DNA of 64,000 nt from Polyangiaceae bacterium (GTDB lineage: Bacteria; Myxococcota_A; Polyangia; Polyangiales; Polyangiaceae). How positions within the stretch are numbered: position 1 is the stretch's first letter; the number at the start of each line of letters is the position of its first letter. This document shows positions 1 to 7,619 of the stretch, piece after piece. A model generated the notes under the pieces. The model had not been told where the DNA came from. It was given only the letters and a program-made list of their open reading frames with translations, and ran no database searches. The DNA lies in assembly GCA_020848455.1 (NCBI GenBank), contig JADLAB010000009.1:1-64000 (forward strand), read 5' to 3'. A program made the translations under genes and the position numbers.

Positions 1-71
1 AGCCGAGCTGCTCGACCTATCCGGGGCTTGCGCGACCGGCGCAGAATCCCGCCCACCCGCTGCACCCGCTC

Positions 72-581
72 TCACATGCCGCCACCGCCCATCATGCCGC
101 CGCCTGCACCACCGGCGTTCATGCCCCCGCCACCAGACGCAAGCGGGAAGCAGACCTTCCCCGAGCCATGCCCGGCAGCGTCGCTCTTCTCGACGCATTC
201 GTAGCCGTCACGGCAGCCGGAGTTGTCGCCGCAAAGAGCGAGGCACATCGCCGTGGGCGCGAGGACGCATTGGCTGCCGGTGGTGGCAACCCCGCCGAGG
301 CCCGGATCACCCGGGCAATCGTGGCCGTGCTGGGCACAGTCGACGACGGCACAGTAGCCATCGGGCCACTGCGAAAGACAGGCGGGCGACCCCGAGCCAC
401 CGGCGGGACACTCATCCGCGGTCGTGCAAGGCGCGCCCACCGCGCCCCCACCGCCCGCTCCGATCGCCCCGCCTGCCCCCGTTCCCGCGCCGGCACCGCC
501 GGCCCCAGACTCGGCGTCCCCTTGGTTGCAGCCCGTCGAGACGATGACCACGAGACCTACCAGCAGCAACTTGGTGCTCAC
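72..581 (-). CDS. Small Cys-rich secreted lipoprotein, unknown function
   Basis: A 169-residue predicted lipoprotein. I place the start at the GTG at 581 because an AAGGAGG Shine-Dalgarno lies just upstream; an in-frame ATG at 632 would add 17 unlikely residues. The N-terminus is a short signal peptide ending in a VSTGC lipobox, followed by a Gly/Ala-rich linker (about residues 25-50), then a compact region with roughly ten cysteines (probably disulfide-linked) and a Gly/Met-rich tail ending GGGGM. No family is recognised. The Gly-rich linker behind the lipobox recurs in three other lipoproteins of this window. The upstream stretch 582-761 holds no gene; it contains an inverted-repeat element at 696-712. 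Confidence 0.7.
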   Translation of the reverse strand: MSTKLLLVGLVVIVSTGCNQGDAESGAGGAGAGTGAGGAIGAGGGGAVGAPCTTADECPAGGSGSPACLSQWPDGYCAVVDCAQHGHDCPGDPGLGGVATTGSQCVLAPTAMCLALCGDNSGCRDGYECVEKSDAAGHGSGKVCFPLASGGGGMNAGGAGGGMMGGGGM

Positions 582-695
582 AGATTCCTCCTTGGCGAGC
601 CCGCGGGCCCCGCGCCACCGCGCGCATTGCAATGAGTATGCCGCGCACGCGGAATGTCACCGAAGCCGCCGCTCCAACCTTCGAGCCACCTGCTT

Positions 696-712
696 TCGAG
701 ACTATTCTCGAG
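696..712 (-). promoter_or_regulatory. Palindromic element shared with 4411-4441
   Basis: The plus strand reads TCGAGACTATTCTCGA, an inverted repeat with 6-bp arms around CTAT. Fourteen bases (TCGAGACTATTCTC) recur exactly at 4428-4441. Both copies lie about 110-130 nt upstream of a minus-strand start codon (581 and 4316). This could be an operator or a promoter element; the function is inferred only from the repetition and position. Confidence 0.4.
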
Positions 713-761
713 GGCATGAGAACCGGCACTCGAATTACACCCTTCACCAGCGCCGCGGGTG

Positions 762-2018
762 TCAGAGAAGCGTACGGGCGATCGCCTCGACCGGCTTCAT
801 CCCCGCGCCGAAGCGTCCCATGGCCTCGCGGTTCTTCTCGAGGTCGCTGTACGCGAGGTAGCGCACCGCCAGGTCCGCGACCCGCCGGAAGGCCGGCCGC
901 CGGAGCTGGGCGCGCACCTCCGCCTGCCTGTCGTCGGGCGCCACGAGGAAGAGCCCCCGAACGGACGCCGCGCTGCCGCCGAGCGCGAGATCGAGCAGCC
1001 GCACGATCCCCGAGTAGATGGACGTCGTGTGCTCGACCTCGAAGGCACCGACGACCGAGCCCTCACGGTCGAGCCACAGCACGTCGATCAGTCGAATCGC
1101 CTCGGCGCCCGGCGCGGCGTCGAGTGGCGGCGGGAGCGCGGCCAGGCAACCGTCGCCAAGCCGTCCCCCGCATGCGGCCCGATTCCGGTCGTTCGCTGCG
1201 ATCCACACGTCGTAGCCGAGCGCCCGCCCTAGGTCTCGCAGCCACGTCTGCACGGTCGTGTGCGTGGCATCCGCCTCGTCACCGACGGCGGATGCGGCAG
1301 GCTCGGCTCGCACGCGCGCAAGGTCCGCCTCCCATGCGGCTCTCGCCGCCGCATCGTCCGTCACAGGTGGCGGCGCATAGCGGCCGGTGCCGATGTCGAA
1401 CAGGAGCCCGGCGACGGCCCCGAGGTCGTTCGACAGGAGGTCGCGCAGCTCGGTGTTCAGGCGTGCCATGCCGCGGCGTACGGCAAGGTACTCCCCCCAG
1501 CGCCCGAGCTTGACTCGCGCGCCCGTCAGCGCGCCGTAGCCCTTCGCGATGGCGGTATTGAACGGCGGCATCACCGTGGGGTGCAGGAAGTACAGCAGAT
1601 TCGCTGTTGCCGGACCGAGCCCTTTGATCTGGCGAGCGTCGAGGGAGCGAATTGCCGCGACGAGCGCATCGCAGCTACTGGTGCACGCGCACGAATCGAG
1701 AAACCGACCGAACGCCACCAGGTTCTCGCGGCTCTCGTAGATATCGGGGATCCGGAGCTTGGGCTTCCAGACGAACGCGTGGTCGGCGCCCCGGAACACC
1801 TGGCGCTGCTCGGCGATCGAGCGCACCACGGTCTCGAGCGACGAGCCCTTGTACGCCGCGCCAAATGTGCCCGCGTCGATCTCCGCCACGACCTGGCCGA
1901 GTCCGCGCCGAATGGAGCGGAAGTTCTTCAGGCGCTCCTCCCAGAGAAACCAGGTGCGGTAGGTGCCGCCCGGATCGGCGCGCCAGCGGGACGCGAGCGT
2001 TCGCAGCGCCTCGTTCAT
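762..2018 (-). CDS. Putative nuclease: HhH-like plus PD-(D/E)XK-like domains
   Basis: A 418-residue protein. I chose ATG 2018, which has GGAG upstream and sits 10 nt after the preceding lipoprotein; the longer frame reads into that gene. Residues about 131-146 (IKGLGPATANLLYFLH) resemble a helix-hairpin-helix of DNA glycosylases and nucleases. The C-terminal part (about 255-345) has an aspartate in a strand (IDVLWL, D312), then FEVEHTTSIYSG (E327, E329), which resembles the active-site core of PD-(D/E)XK nucleases but without the usual lysine. A DNA-binding or restriction/repair nuclease is the best guess. No methyltransferase partner is present. The family assignment is inferred from motifs only. 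Confidence 0.55.
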   Translation of the reverse strand: MNEALRTLASRWRADPGGTYRTWFLWEERLKNFRSIRRGLGQVVAEIDAGTFGAAYKGSSLETVVRSIAEQRQVFRGADHAFVWKPKLRIPDIYESRENLVAFGRFLDSCACTSSCDALVAAIRSLDARQIKGLGPATANLLYFLHPTVMPPFNTAIAKGYGALTGARVKLGRWGEYLAVRRGMARLNTELRDLLSNDLGAVAGLLFDIGTGRYAPPPVTDDAAARAAWEADLARVRAEPAASAVGDEADATHTTVQTWLRDLGRALGYDVWIAANDRNRAACGGRLGDGCLAALPPPLDAAPGAEAIRLIDVLWLDREGSVVGAFEVEHTTSIYSGIVRLLDLALGGSAASVRGLFLVAPDDRQAEVRAQLRRPAFRRVADLAVRYLAYSDLEKNREAMGRFGAGMKPVEAIARTLL

Positions 2019-2028
2019 CGGCGGGCCG

Positions 2029-2310
2029 TCAATCTCCGCACTGCTTGCGGTTTCCGGCACAGCCGCATCCGCCGCGCAGTCCGCGGCACATGCGGGCGCC
2101 GCAACATGCACCGGGACCGCCGCTCTGCTCGTCGCCGGCCGCCTCGCTGCCACACTGGGCTGCGCGCGACGGATCCACGGCGGGCGGGGACGGCGGGCCG
2201 CATTGGCCCGCGCCCTGGTCGTCGCCCCGCGCGACATTCTCCGGGCCCGTGACGGCCTCGCCGCAGCCGACCAGCGTACCCATCAGCAGCAAAGACCAGA
2301 CATGCCTCAT
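2029..2310 (-). CDS. Short Cys-rich lipoprotein
   Basis: A 93-residue predicted lipoprotein starting at ATG 2310 behind a GAAAGGAG Shine-Dalgarno. The signal peptide is MRHVWSLLLMGTLVGC with a TLVGC lipobox. The mature part is Gly/Pro/Ser-rich with about eight cysteines clustered near the C-terminus (ACCGARMCRGLRGGCGC). It lies between the FAD-linked oxidase and the putative nuclease on the same strand, and its stop is 10 nt before the nuclease start, so the two are probably co-transcribed. No homologous family is recognised. Cysteine clustering could mean disulfides or metal binding, but nothing in the sequence decides between them. Confidence 0.55.
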   Translation of the reverse strand: MRHVWSLLLMGTLVGCGEAVTGPENVARGDDQGAGQCGPPSPPAVDPSRAAQCGSEAAGDEQSGGPGACCGARMCRGLRGGCGCAGNRKQCGD

Positions 2311-2361
2311 GGCGGCGGTGCTCCTTTCGCGGTGTCTCCGGAACAAGACGGAGTGCCGCGG

Positions 2362-3783
2362 TCAGAACCCGAGCTTGCCCGGGTTCATGATGCCGAGCGG
2401 ATCGACCAGGCGCTTCATGCGTCGCATGAGCTCGAGCATGCCGGGGTCGATCCGCCCGCGCAGCTTCTCCCAGGCCCAGGGTGGCGTCTTGTACATGACG
2501 AAGCCCTTGTCGGTGACCATCTCGAGCAGCTCGAGATTGAGCTCGCGGATCCGCGCCACCTCCTCGGGGCTCTTCTTGTCGAAGATGGCCACGAAGCGGA
2601 GCACGCCGTAGTGCCCGCCGCGCATCGGGCGGGTCACGATGAGGGGCGGGAAGCCGCGCCGCACCATGATCTCGGTACCTGCGGCGATGCCGTCCTCGAA
2701 GCGCGACAGCGGGCCGTAGGTGCCGATCCAGGTGAGCCCGCCGCCCCCGTGGTTCGTGAGGAACTCGAGCTCGACGGGGAACTCGGCGAACGCGCCGAGC
2801 GCCGGGTTCACGCGCAGCAGCGTCGCGACGTCGAGCGGCTCCTCGATGCGATCACCTTTGCGGTGGATGTCGGCGAGGATCTGCTCGAGCACGCCCTCCT
2901 TGAGGGCCATCTCGGCCGCGGTCTCGGCCGTCAGATCCACGTAGAGAAAGAACGTGGGCTCGCCGGTCGCCGGCTCCGGATAGGGGTTCTTCACGCCCAT
3001 CATCATCTTGGCCGAGGGCCAGGAGAGGCCGCCGATGTCGTCGCAGAGCTCCGTGCGGCAGAGCCGGCGCACTGCCTCGAAGGTGCCGTGGGCGCTGTAG
3101 GTGAGCACGAAGAGCCGCTTGTTCAGGCGGTGGCGCGGCCAGAGCTGGAAGGCCATGCGAGTCGTGATGCCGGTCGCGCCCTGCCAGCCGATGAACATCC
3201 CCGACACGTCGGGGAACGGCACGAGGCCGAAGGCCGAGTCGCTGAGCGCCCAGGAGCCCGTGCGCACCAGGCTCCCGTCCGCCAGCACGACCTCGAGCCC
3301 GCTCACCCATTGCGACTGGTCGCCGTACTTGAGCGACCGGTTCGTCAGGCCGCCGAGCAGGCAGTTCGCCAGCACCGAGGTGTCCGGCGGCGCGAGCGAA
3401 AACCCGAAGGTGAGCGGGATGTCTTGCTCGACGAGGTAGCGCTTGAGGTCGGCCTGCGTGACCCCGGGCTCGATCACGGCATACATGTCGGCCGTGTCGA
3501 CCGACACGATGCGGTTCATGCGGCTGAGATCGAGCACGATGCCGCCCGGCGCGGGGAGGGCGAGCCCGCCCACGTTGCTCCCGGCGACGCGCGGCGTGAT
3601 GGGCGTGCGCCCGCTCGCGCAGAGCTTCACGATCACCTGGACTTCCTCGGTCGTCCGGGCGAAGACGACGAAGGACGGATCGACCGGGTCGGCCTCGCAG
3701 TAGTCCTCGCGGTAGGGCTCGAGATCGCTCTCGGAATCCAGGACGTTGTCGGCGCCGACGATGGCTACGAGTGCGCGCTTCAT
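2362..3783 (-). CDS. FAD-linked oxidase (VAO/GlcD-like)
   Basis: A 473-residue flavoprotein oxidase or dehydrogenase. The FAD-binding half (FAD_binding_4 type, about residues 35-215) contains PRVAGSNVGGLALP near 64-77 and GIVLDLSRMNRI near 81-92, the usual pyrophosphate and isoalloxazine contacts. The C-terminus DPLGIMNPGKLGF is the hallmark tail of the vanillyl-alcohol oxidase/glycolate oxidase GlcD superfamily. Length is normal for a single-subunit member, and no signal peptide is visible, so it is probably cytoplasmic. Its ATG overlaps the stop of the upstream SCP-2-like gene (ATGA, 3780-3783), so the two are translationally coupled and may act on one lipophilic or aromatic substrate. The substrate cannot be read from sequence. 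Confidence 0.85.
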   Translation of the reverse strand: MKRALVAIVGADNVLDSESDLEPYREDYCEADPVDPSFVVFARTTEEVQVIVKLCASGRTPITPRVAGSNVGGLALPAPGGIVLDLSRMNRIVSVDTADMYAVIEPGVTQADLKRYLVEQDIPLTFGFSLAPPDTSVLANCLLGGLTNRSLKYGDQSQWVSGLEVVLADGSLVRTGSWALSDSAFGLVPFPDVSGMFIGWQGATGITTRMAFQLWPRHRLNKRLFVLTYSAHGTFEAVRRLCRTELCDDIGGLSWPSAKMMMGVKNPYPEPATGEPTFFLYVDLTAETAAEMALKEGVLEQILADIHRKGDRIEEPLDVATLLRVNPALGAFAEFPVELEFLTNHGGGGLTWIGTYGPLSRFEDGIAAGTEIMVRRGFPPLIVTRPMRGGHYGVLRFVAIFDKKSPEEVARIRELNLELLEMVTDKGFVMYKTPPWAWEKLRGRIDPGMLELMRRMKRLVDPLGIMNPGKLGF

Positions 3784-4316
3784 GGCCGAGCCTCCGAACG
3801 TGGCAGTGCACGGTGGTCGTCCCCCGCGCGTGGTCCGGCGGCGCGCGCGCGGATGAGCGGCAGCACGCGCAGGAGCAGCAATGGGTTGCCGCCGATGCGC
3901 ACGCGGCCGCGCAGGACGGGGCCGATCATGCCGGCACCCGTGACGACGCCGAGGAGCGACTTCATGTCCCCCGAGACGCGGGCGTTCGCCGAGGTGCCGT
4001 CCGCGGCGATGTGGACGCCCTCCGGGGCGAAGCGCAACGTCACGTGCATGTCGCCCGCGCGCACGTCGATGCTCCCGCGCAGGGCGAGGGCGCGAGCCCG
4101 CAGGCCCGGGTCCTCCAGGTTGGCGGTGAGCAGCCCGCGCATGAGCAGACCGAGGAGGTTCATGCGCTCCGGCTCGTGCAGCCTGACGAGGCTCGCCGCG
4201 CTCGCCACGAGCGCGTGGGGTGTGAGCCGCACGAGCTCCCCGCTCGCCGCGCGGTCCGGTGCTGCGCCGCCGCCGCCGTCCTCACCGTCCGCTCGCACCG
4301 ATCGCGCCAACTTCAT
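3780..4316 (-). CDS. SCP-2-like lipid-binding domain protein
   Basis: A 178-residue protein. ATG 4316 is preferred over the ATG at 4334 because TGGAGG lies 8 nt before it. The middle and C-terminal region (DVRAGDMHVTLRFAPEGVHI, then ADGTSANARVSGDMKSLLGVV and VRIGGNPLLLLRVLPL) follows the pattern of SCP-2 sterol-transfer domains: an amphipathic sheet, then a buried helix with G-N-P. SCP-2 domains bind acyl chains or sterols in a hydrophobic tunnel. It is the first gene of the minus-strand unit SCP-2-like, oxidase, lipoprotein, nuclease, and its stop overlaps the oxidase start. A substrate-presenting role for the oxidase is an inference. Confidence 0.65.
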   Translation of the reverse strand: MKLARSVRADGEDGGGGAAPDRAASGELVRLTPHALVASAASLVRLHEPERMNLLGLLMRGLLTANLEDPGLRARALALRGSIDVRAGDMHVTLRFAPEGVHIAADGTSANARVSGDMKSLLGVVTGAGMIGPVLRGRVRIGGNPLLLLRVLPLIRARAAGPRAGDDHRALPRSEARP

Positions 4317-4410
4317 CGCTTCGCCTCCAGACATGCGGCGGTCTGCGCAGCAAGCGCCGAGCCAACGCGCATGCGCGGAACTTGCGGCGGTGCGGCTCGC
4401 GGGGCGTTCC

Positions 4411-4439
4411 GAATAGTCTCAGGTGGGTCGAGACTATTC
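4411..4439. promoter_or_regulatory. Perfect 10-bp inverted repeat in divergent intergenic region
   Basis: GAATAGTCTC at 4411-4420 and its exact reverse complement at 4430-4439 are separated by 9 nt. The right half belongs to a 14-base motif also present at 696-709. The 307-nt gap 4317-4623 between the divergent SCP-2-like gene and the lipoprotein at 4624 holds no other gene. The geometry suits a dimeric regulator operator; a hairpin is the alternative, but it lies at gene starts and has no T-tract. Confidence 0.5.
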
Positions 4440-4623
4440 TCTACGCACTCGTCCGGCGCGGTGCCTGACCGATGCGGCAGATCCCGCCTGGCCGCGGTTG
4501 GCACACTCCGTGCGATGCGACCGCGGGCTCTCCGGGCCGCCGGCCCTTCGGGGTGCTAGCGCCCGATTTCAGGCGCCCCGCGCCAGCGGCCCCTTGCGGG
4601 TCGGAAAGGCTTGGAGGTTTGTC

Positions 4624-4866
4624 ATGCTCGGTCACGTCGTTCGTCGATCGCTACTCGTCCGTCACCTGTCGATCATCGCGGCCGTCAGCGGAGTAGCCGC
4701 ATGCGGCGGGGGCCCGGGCGGCGATGTGAGAGGACCGAGAGAGCTCTCGGTGAAGGAGTCCAACGAGCGCGCTCCACGCGAGCGCGCCGCCGAAAAGAAG
4801 GCCGGCCCGGAGCGCGAGGCGCCGCAGCGTGAGCCCTCGGAGCACACGGGGCATCATCACGACTGA
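4624..4866 (+). CDS. Small charged lipoprotein
   Basis: An 80-residue predicted lipoprotein. The start at ATG 4624 is supported by GGAGG ten bases upstream; the frame extends further 5' but without a signal peptide there. The signal peptide MLGHVVRRSLLVRHLSIIAA ends at lipobox GVAAC. The mature part is very hydrophilic, rich in Arg, Glu and Pro, and ends HTGHHHD. It stands 12 nt before the endonuclease I gene on the same strand, so the two probably share a transcript. The His-rich end could bind metal, but that is only a possibility. No family is recognised. Confidence 0.6.
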   Translation: MLGHVVRRSLLVRHLSIIAAVSGVAACGGGPGGDVRGPRELSVKESNERAPRERAAEKKAGPEREAPQREPSEHTGHHHD

Positions 4867-4878
4867 CCGGGGTGTGCC

Positions 4879-5781
4879 ATGAGCCTGCGCTTCGTTCCCG
4901 TGATCCTGGCGTCGATCGTAGCCTGCCGCGCCGCACCCGGCGGTGCCTACTGGGGCACCGTACAGGAAGGTGGCGGTGGCGCCGGCGCCACCGGCGCGGG
5001 CGCCGGAGGCGCGTCGACCGGCGGAGGGGGCTGCCACGAGCCCGGCCCCTTCCCCGACATGCCCTACTCGGGCGCGTACGCGGGGGTCGACGCCCTCGAC
5101 GGAGACGCGCTCGTCACGAAGCTATGCGAGCTCGTGACCGAGGGCTACTCGAGCATGAGCTACACGGCCGCTCGGCAGGTCGTGCTCCTCGAGACCGACA
5201 ACCACGGCGGTCAGGTGCTCGGTGTCTACGACGGCTTCTGGCACGCACCGACGCACTCCGAAGTGAACATCGAGCACACCTGGCCCCAAAGCAAAGGCGC
5301 CGACGTCGTGCCCGCGCGAAGCGATCTGCATCACCTCTTCCCCGTGGAGGCGGACTTCAACAGCGCGCGCAGCAACCTCCCGTTCGGGGAGGTGACGCTC
5401 CGCGACTGGCCCGGCACGCTGCTCGGGGACCCGGCCTGCACCGACGCAATGCCCGGGCACGTGAACGGGTGCTTCAGCGTCAAGGGCAAGGACGCCGCGA
5501 ACGTCGAGGTGTTCGAGCCGCGCGACGGACAGAAGGGCGACGCCGCTCGGGCGGTGTTCTACTTCTCGGTGCGATACGGGCAGGGCTGCAAGGTCAAGCC
5601 GCTCGGCATCTTCGACCCGGCGCATCCCGTCGAGACCGAGGCGGTCCTGAAGAAGTGGAATCGCCACGACCCTCCGAGCGACCACGAGCGGCAGCGCAAC
5701 GACCTCATCGAGGTCGCGGAGGGCGTGCGCAACCCGTTCATCGACCACCCCGAGCTCGTCGACCGCATCTCCTTCCAGTGA
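4879..5781 (+). CDS. Endonuclease I family secreted nuclease (lipoprotein)
   Basis: A 300-residue predicted extracellular nuclease of the EndA/NucM (endonuclease I) family, which cleaves DNA and RNA nonspecifically with a beta-beta-alpha-metal site. The signals are NIEHTWPQS (catalytic histidine of the family), SDLHHLFPVEADFNSARSN, and the C-terminal RNPFIDHPEL, all typical of the family. The N-terminus MSLRFVPVILASIVAC gives a lipobox (SIVAC), and a Gly/Ala-rich linker follows to about residue 50, so the enzyme is probably tethered to the membrane surface. ATG 4879 has GGGGTG nearby, only a modest Shine-Dalgarno, and follows the small lipoprotein by 12 nt. A role in extracellular nucleic-acid degradation is inferred. 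Confidence 0.88.
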   Translation: MSLRFVPVILASIVACRAAPGGAYWGTVQEGGGGAGATGAGAGGASTGGGGCHEPGPFPDMPYSGAYAGVDALDGDALVTKLCELVTEGYSSMSYTAARQVVLLETDNHGGQVLGVYDGFWHAPTHSEVNIEHTWPQSKGADVVPARSDLHHLFPVEADFNSARSNLPFGEVTLRDWPGTLLGDPACTDAMPGHVNGCFSVKGKDAANVEVFEPRDGQKGDAARAVFYFSVRYGQGCKVKPLGIFDPAHPVETEAVLKKWNRHDPPSDHERQRNDLIEVAEGVRNPFIDHPELVDRISFQ

Positions 5782-5795
5782 CGGGATCGGCCTGC

Positions 5796-6254
5796 ATGGC
5801 AGAGGCAGCGCGTCACGACTGGGAACCAGGCGAGGTCGCCGCGCTCGTCCGGCGACACCGCGTACGCTTCGCAGTGTACCCCGCCTGGGCGCTCGGACCT
5901 GGCCTGCACCTGCGGCAGGTTGGCTTCGCCATCGAGCTCACCGGCGAGCACGTCGACCCGCGGCACCAGCCCGAGCCCGGCTGCGACGAGTGCGGCCGCG
6001 TCTACGCGGTCCTCGAGCGCATCGCGACGTTCGCAATGCCCCGCGAGCACCGGCCGACGAACTACCTCGTCGAGCCGAGGCGGCCCGCGCTCAGCTACTC
6101 GCCGAAGCGACACGGCGCGTCCGAGGTGACGCTCACCGTGCGCATCGTGCACCGCGAGCACTACTGCGAGCCCGTCGACGCGTGCGAGCGCCAGTGTCGG
6201 GCCGAGATGTCGCGGCGCCTGGTGGAGCTCGGGGCGATACGCGACGGGCCTTGA
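5796..6254 (+). CDS. Conserved-looking hypothetical cytoplasmic protein
   Basis: A 152-residue protein starting at ATG 5796, 14 nt after the nuclease gene. There is no signal peptide or membrane segment. It contains a CDECGRVYAVLERIA segment (about residues 65-79), a LSYSPKRHGASEVTLTVRIVHRE strand-rich part and a C-terminal CEPVDACERQCRAEM cluster. The paired cysteines could bind zinc. Codon use is like that of neighbouring genes, and the frame is open for its whole length, which supports it being real. I do not recognise the family. It ends 8 nt from the convergent cyclase-YHS gene. Confidence 0.6.
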   Translation: MAEAARHDWEPGEVAALVRRHRVRFAVYPAWALGPGLHLRQVGFAIELTGEHVDPRHQPEPGCDECGRVYAVLERIATFAMPREHRPTNYLVEPRRPALSYSPKRHGASEVTLTVRIVHREHYCEPVDACERQCRAEMSRRLVELGAIRDGP

Positions 6255-6262
6255 GAGCACGC

Positions 6263-6931
6263 CTACGTCATGGTGGCGTACGCCTCCGGCTCGCGCGCGA
6301 AGCGCTGCGCGCACTCGAACGAGCAGAAGGCCCAGGTGCGACCGGCGTACGGCAGCGTGGCCGGGGCGCTCGCGCGGTCGATGCGCATCCGACACACCGG
6401 ATCGAGCTCCTCGCCCGACGTGCTCGCGGGCGCGCGCTCGAGCACGAGGACCTCGACCGCCTCGGCGACATTCTTGAAGCGGGCAACGCCGGAGGGCGCG
6501 CAGGTCCCGAGGCCGGCGGCCTCGAGCGCGGTGGCCACCGGCCGAGTGCACAGGATCTGACCGCTGCGGGCGTGGGCCGCGACGCGCGAGGCCAGGTTCA
6601 CCGCCGCGCCGAAGTAGTCGCCGCCGCGCTCGACCGCGGGGCCCGTGTGGAACCCCGCGCGAAAGCCCGGGAATTCCGGCACCGCGTCGATCTGCGCGGC
6701 GAGCGCGAGCAGCGTGCGGGCCATGGCCTCGGGCGAGGTGCTGACGAGCATGACCGCGTCGCCGATGTGCTTGACGACGCGCGTGTCGCCGACGAGCGCG
6801 TGCTCGCAGAGGCCGTAGAAGCGCTCCGCGACACCGGCCGCGCTGGCGTCGCCGTGCGCCTCGGTGAGGGCGGTGAAGCCCGCGAGATCGACGAAGGCGA
6901 ACGCGAGCGCGGCCTCGGGAGCGGGGCTCAC
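6263..6931 (-). CDS. Class III nucleotide cyclase fused to a YHS domain
   Basis: A 222-residue protein. The start is GTG 6931, overlapping the upstream lipoprotein stop (GTGA). Residues about 8-160 form a class III adenylate/guanylate cyclase homology domain: AFVDLAGFTALTEAHGD carries the first metal aspartate, KHIGDAVML the second, and GGDYFGAAVNLASRV the nucleotide-binding end. Residues about 177-220 form a YHS domain: DPVCRMRIDRASAPATLPY, then FCSFECAQRFAREPEAY, with the Cys residues typical of metal-associated YHS modules. No transmembrane segment is seen. Its position at the end of a metal-resistance block suggests cyclic-nucleotide production gated by metal, which is inference. Confidence 0.8.
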   Translation of the reverse strand: MSPAPEAALAFAFVDLAGFTALTEAHGDASAAGVAERFYGLCEHALVGDTRVVKHIGDAVMLVSTSPEAMARTLLALAAQIDAVPEFPGFRAGFHTGPAVERGGDYFGAAVNLASRVAAHARSGQILCTRPVATALEAAGLGTCAPSGVARFKNVAEAVEVLVLERAPASTSGEELDPVCRMRIDRASAPATLPYAGRTWAFCSFECAQRFAREPEAYATMT

Positions 6932-7536
6932 GGCACCATGGTGATGGTGATCGACGCCGTGCCCTCGTTGAGATCCGAGTCGGTCGCCGTGAGCGTGATG
7001 ACGTGCGTGCCGACGCTCGGCAGGTAGTTGAAGGGGCCGCCCGTGCCGATGATGCCGTCGAGGCTGCTCGTCCAGACCAGCGCGCCGCCGGTGAGCGCCC
7101 CATCTTGCGGGTCGTTCGCCGCGCCGCTGAAGGGAAAGGCGCCATTCGAAACGTCGCGCGTCTCGCCGTCGCCAGGGTGGTAGATGCTCACCGTGGGCAC
7201 GTAAAGCACGGCACCGCCCGCCCCGCCCGACGCGTTGCCGCCGGTCGCTCCGCCACCGTTCCCGCCACCTGCTCCCGAGCCGCCCGTCGCAGCCGCGCCA
7301 CCTGCTCCCGAGCCGCCGGTCGCCCCCGCGCCGCCACCCGCTCCCTCGCCACCGGCTCCACCGCCTCCTGTGCCCGGAGCCACGCACAGGTTCGAGAGGC
7401 ACACGAGCCCGGCGTTGCACGTGCCGCCCGGCAGGCAAGGCCCGCCTTCCGCCCCGGAGGGCGTCCCGCTGCCGAAGCTGCCCGTCGACGTGCACGCGCC
7501 GACATACCCCAACACCAGCCACCAAGCATTGCGCAT
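6928..7536 (-). CDS. Lipoprotein with Gly-rich linker and Ig/PKD-like domain
   Basis: A 202-residue predicted lipoprotein starting at ATG 7536; no strong Shine-Dalgarno is seen. The signal is MRNAWWLVLGYVGAC with lipobox YVGAC. A short Cys-containing segment (GGPCLPGGTCNAGLVCLSN) is followed by a long GGxG/GATGG linker and then a C-terminal beta-rich domain of about 95 residues (VSIYHPGDGETRDVS to ITLTATDSDLNEGTASITI) resembling PKD or bacterial Ig-like domains. Its stop codon overlaps the GTG start of the cyclase-YHS gene, so the two are coupled. A surface-exposed adhesion or sensor role is possible; nothing specific can be read. Confidence 0.65.
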   Translation of the reverse strand: MRNAWWLVLGYVGACTSTGSFGSGTPSGAEGGPCLPGGTCNAGLVCLSNLCVAPGTGGGGAGGEGAGGGAGATGGSGAGGAAATGGSGAGGGNGGGATGGNASGGAGGAVLYVPTVSIYHPGDGETRDVSNGAFPFSGAANDPQDGALTGGALVWTSSLDGIIGTGGPFNYLPSVGTHVITLTATDSDLNEGTASITITMVP

Positions 7537-7619
7537 GGGCAATGGTCGCACGCGCGGGTCCCATGCGGCAGACTTTTTTCGGGCGGGGACAAGTCGTAGC
7601 CAGACGCCGCCCGGACCAG

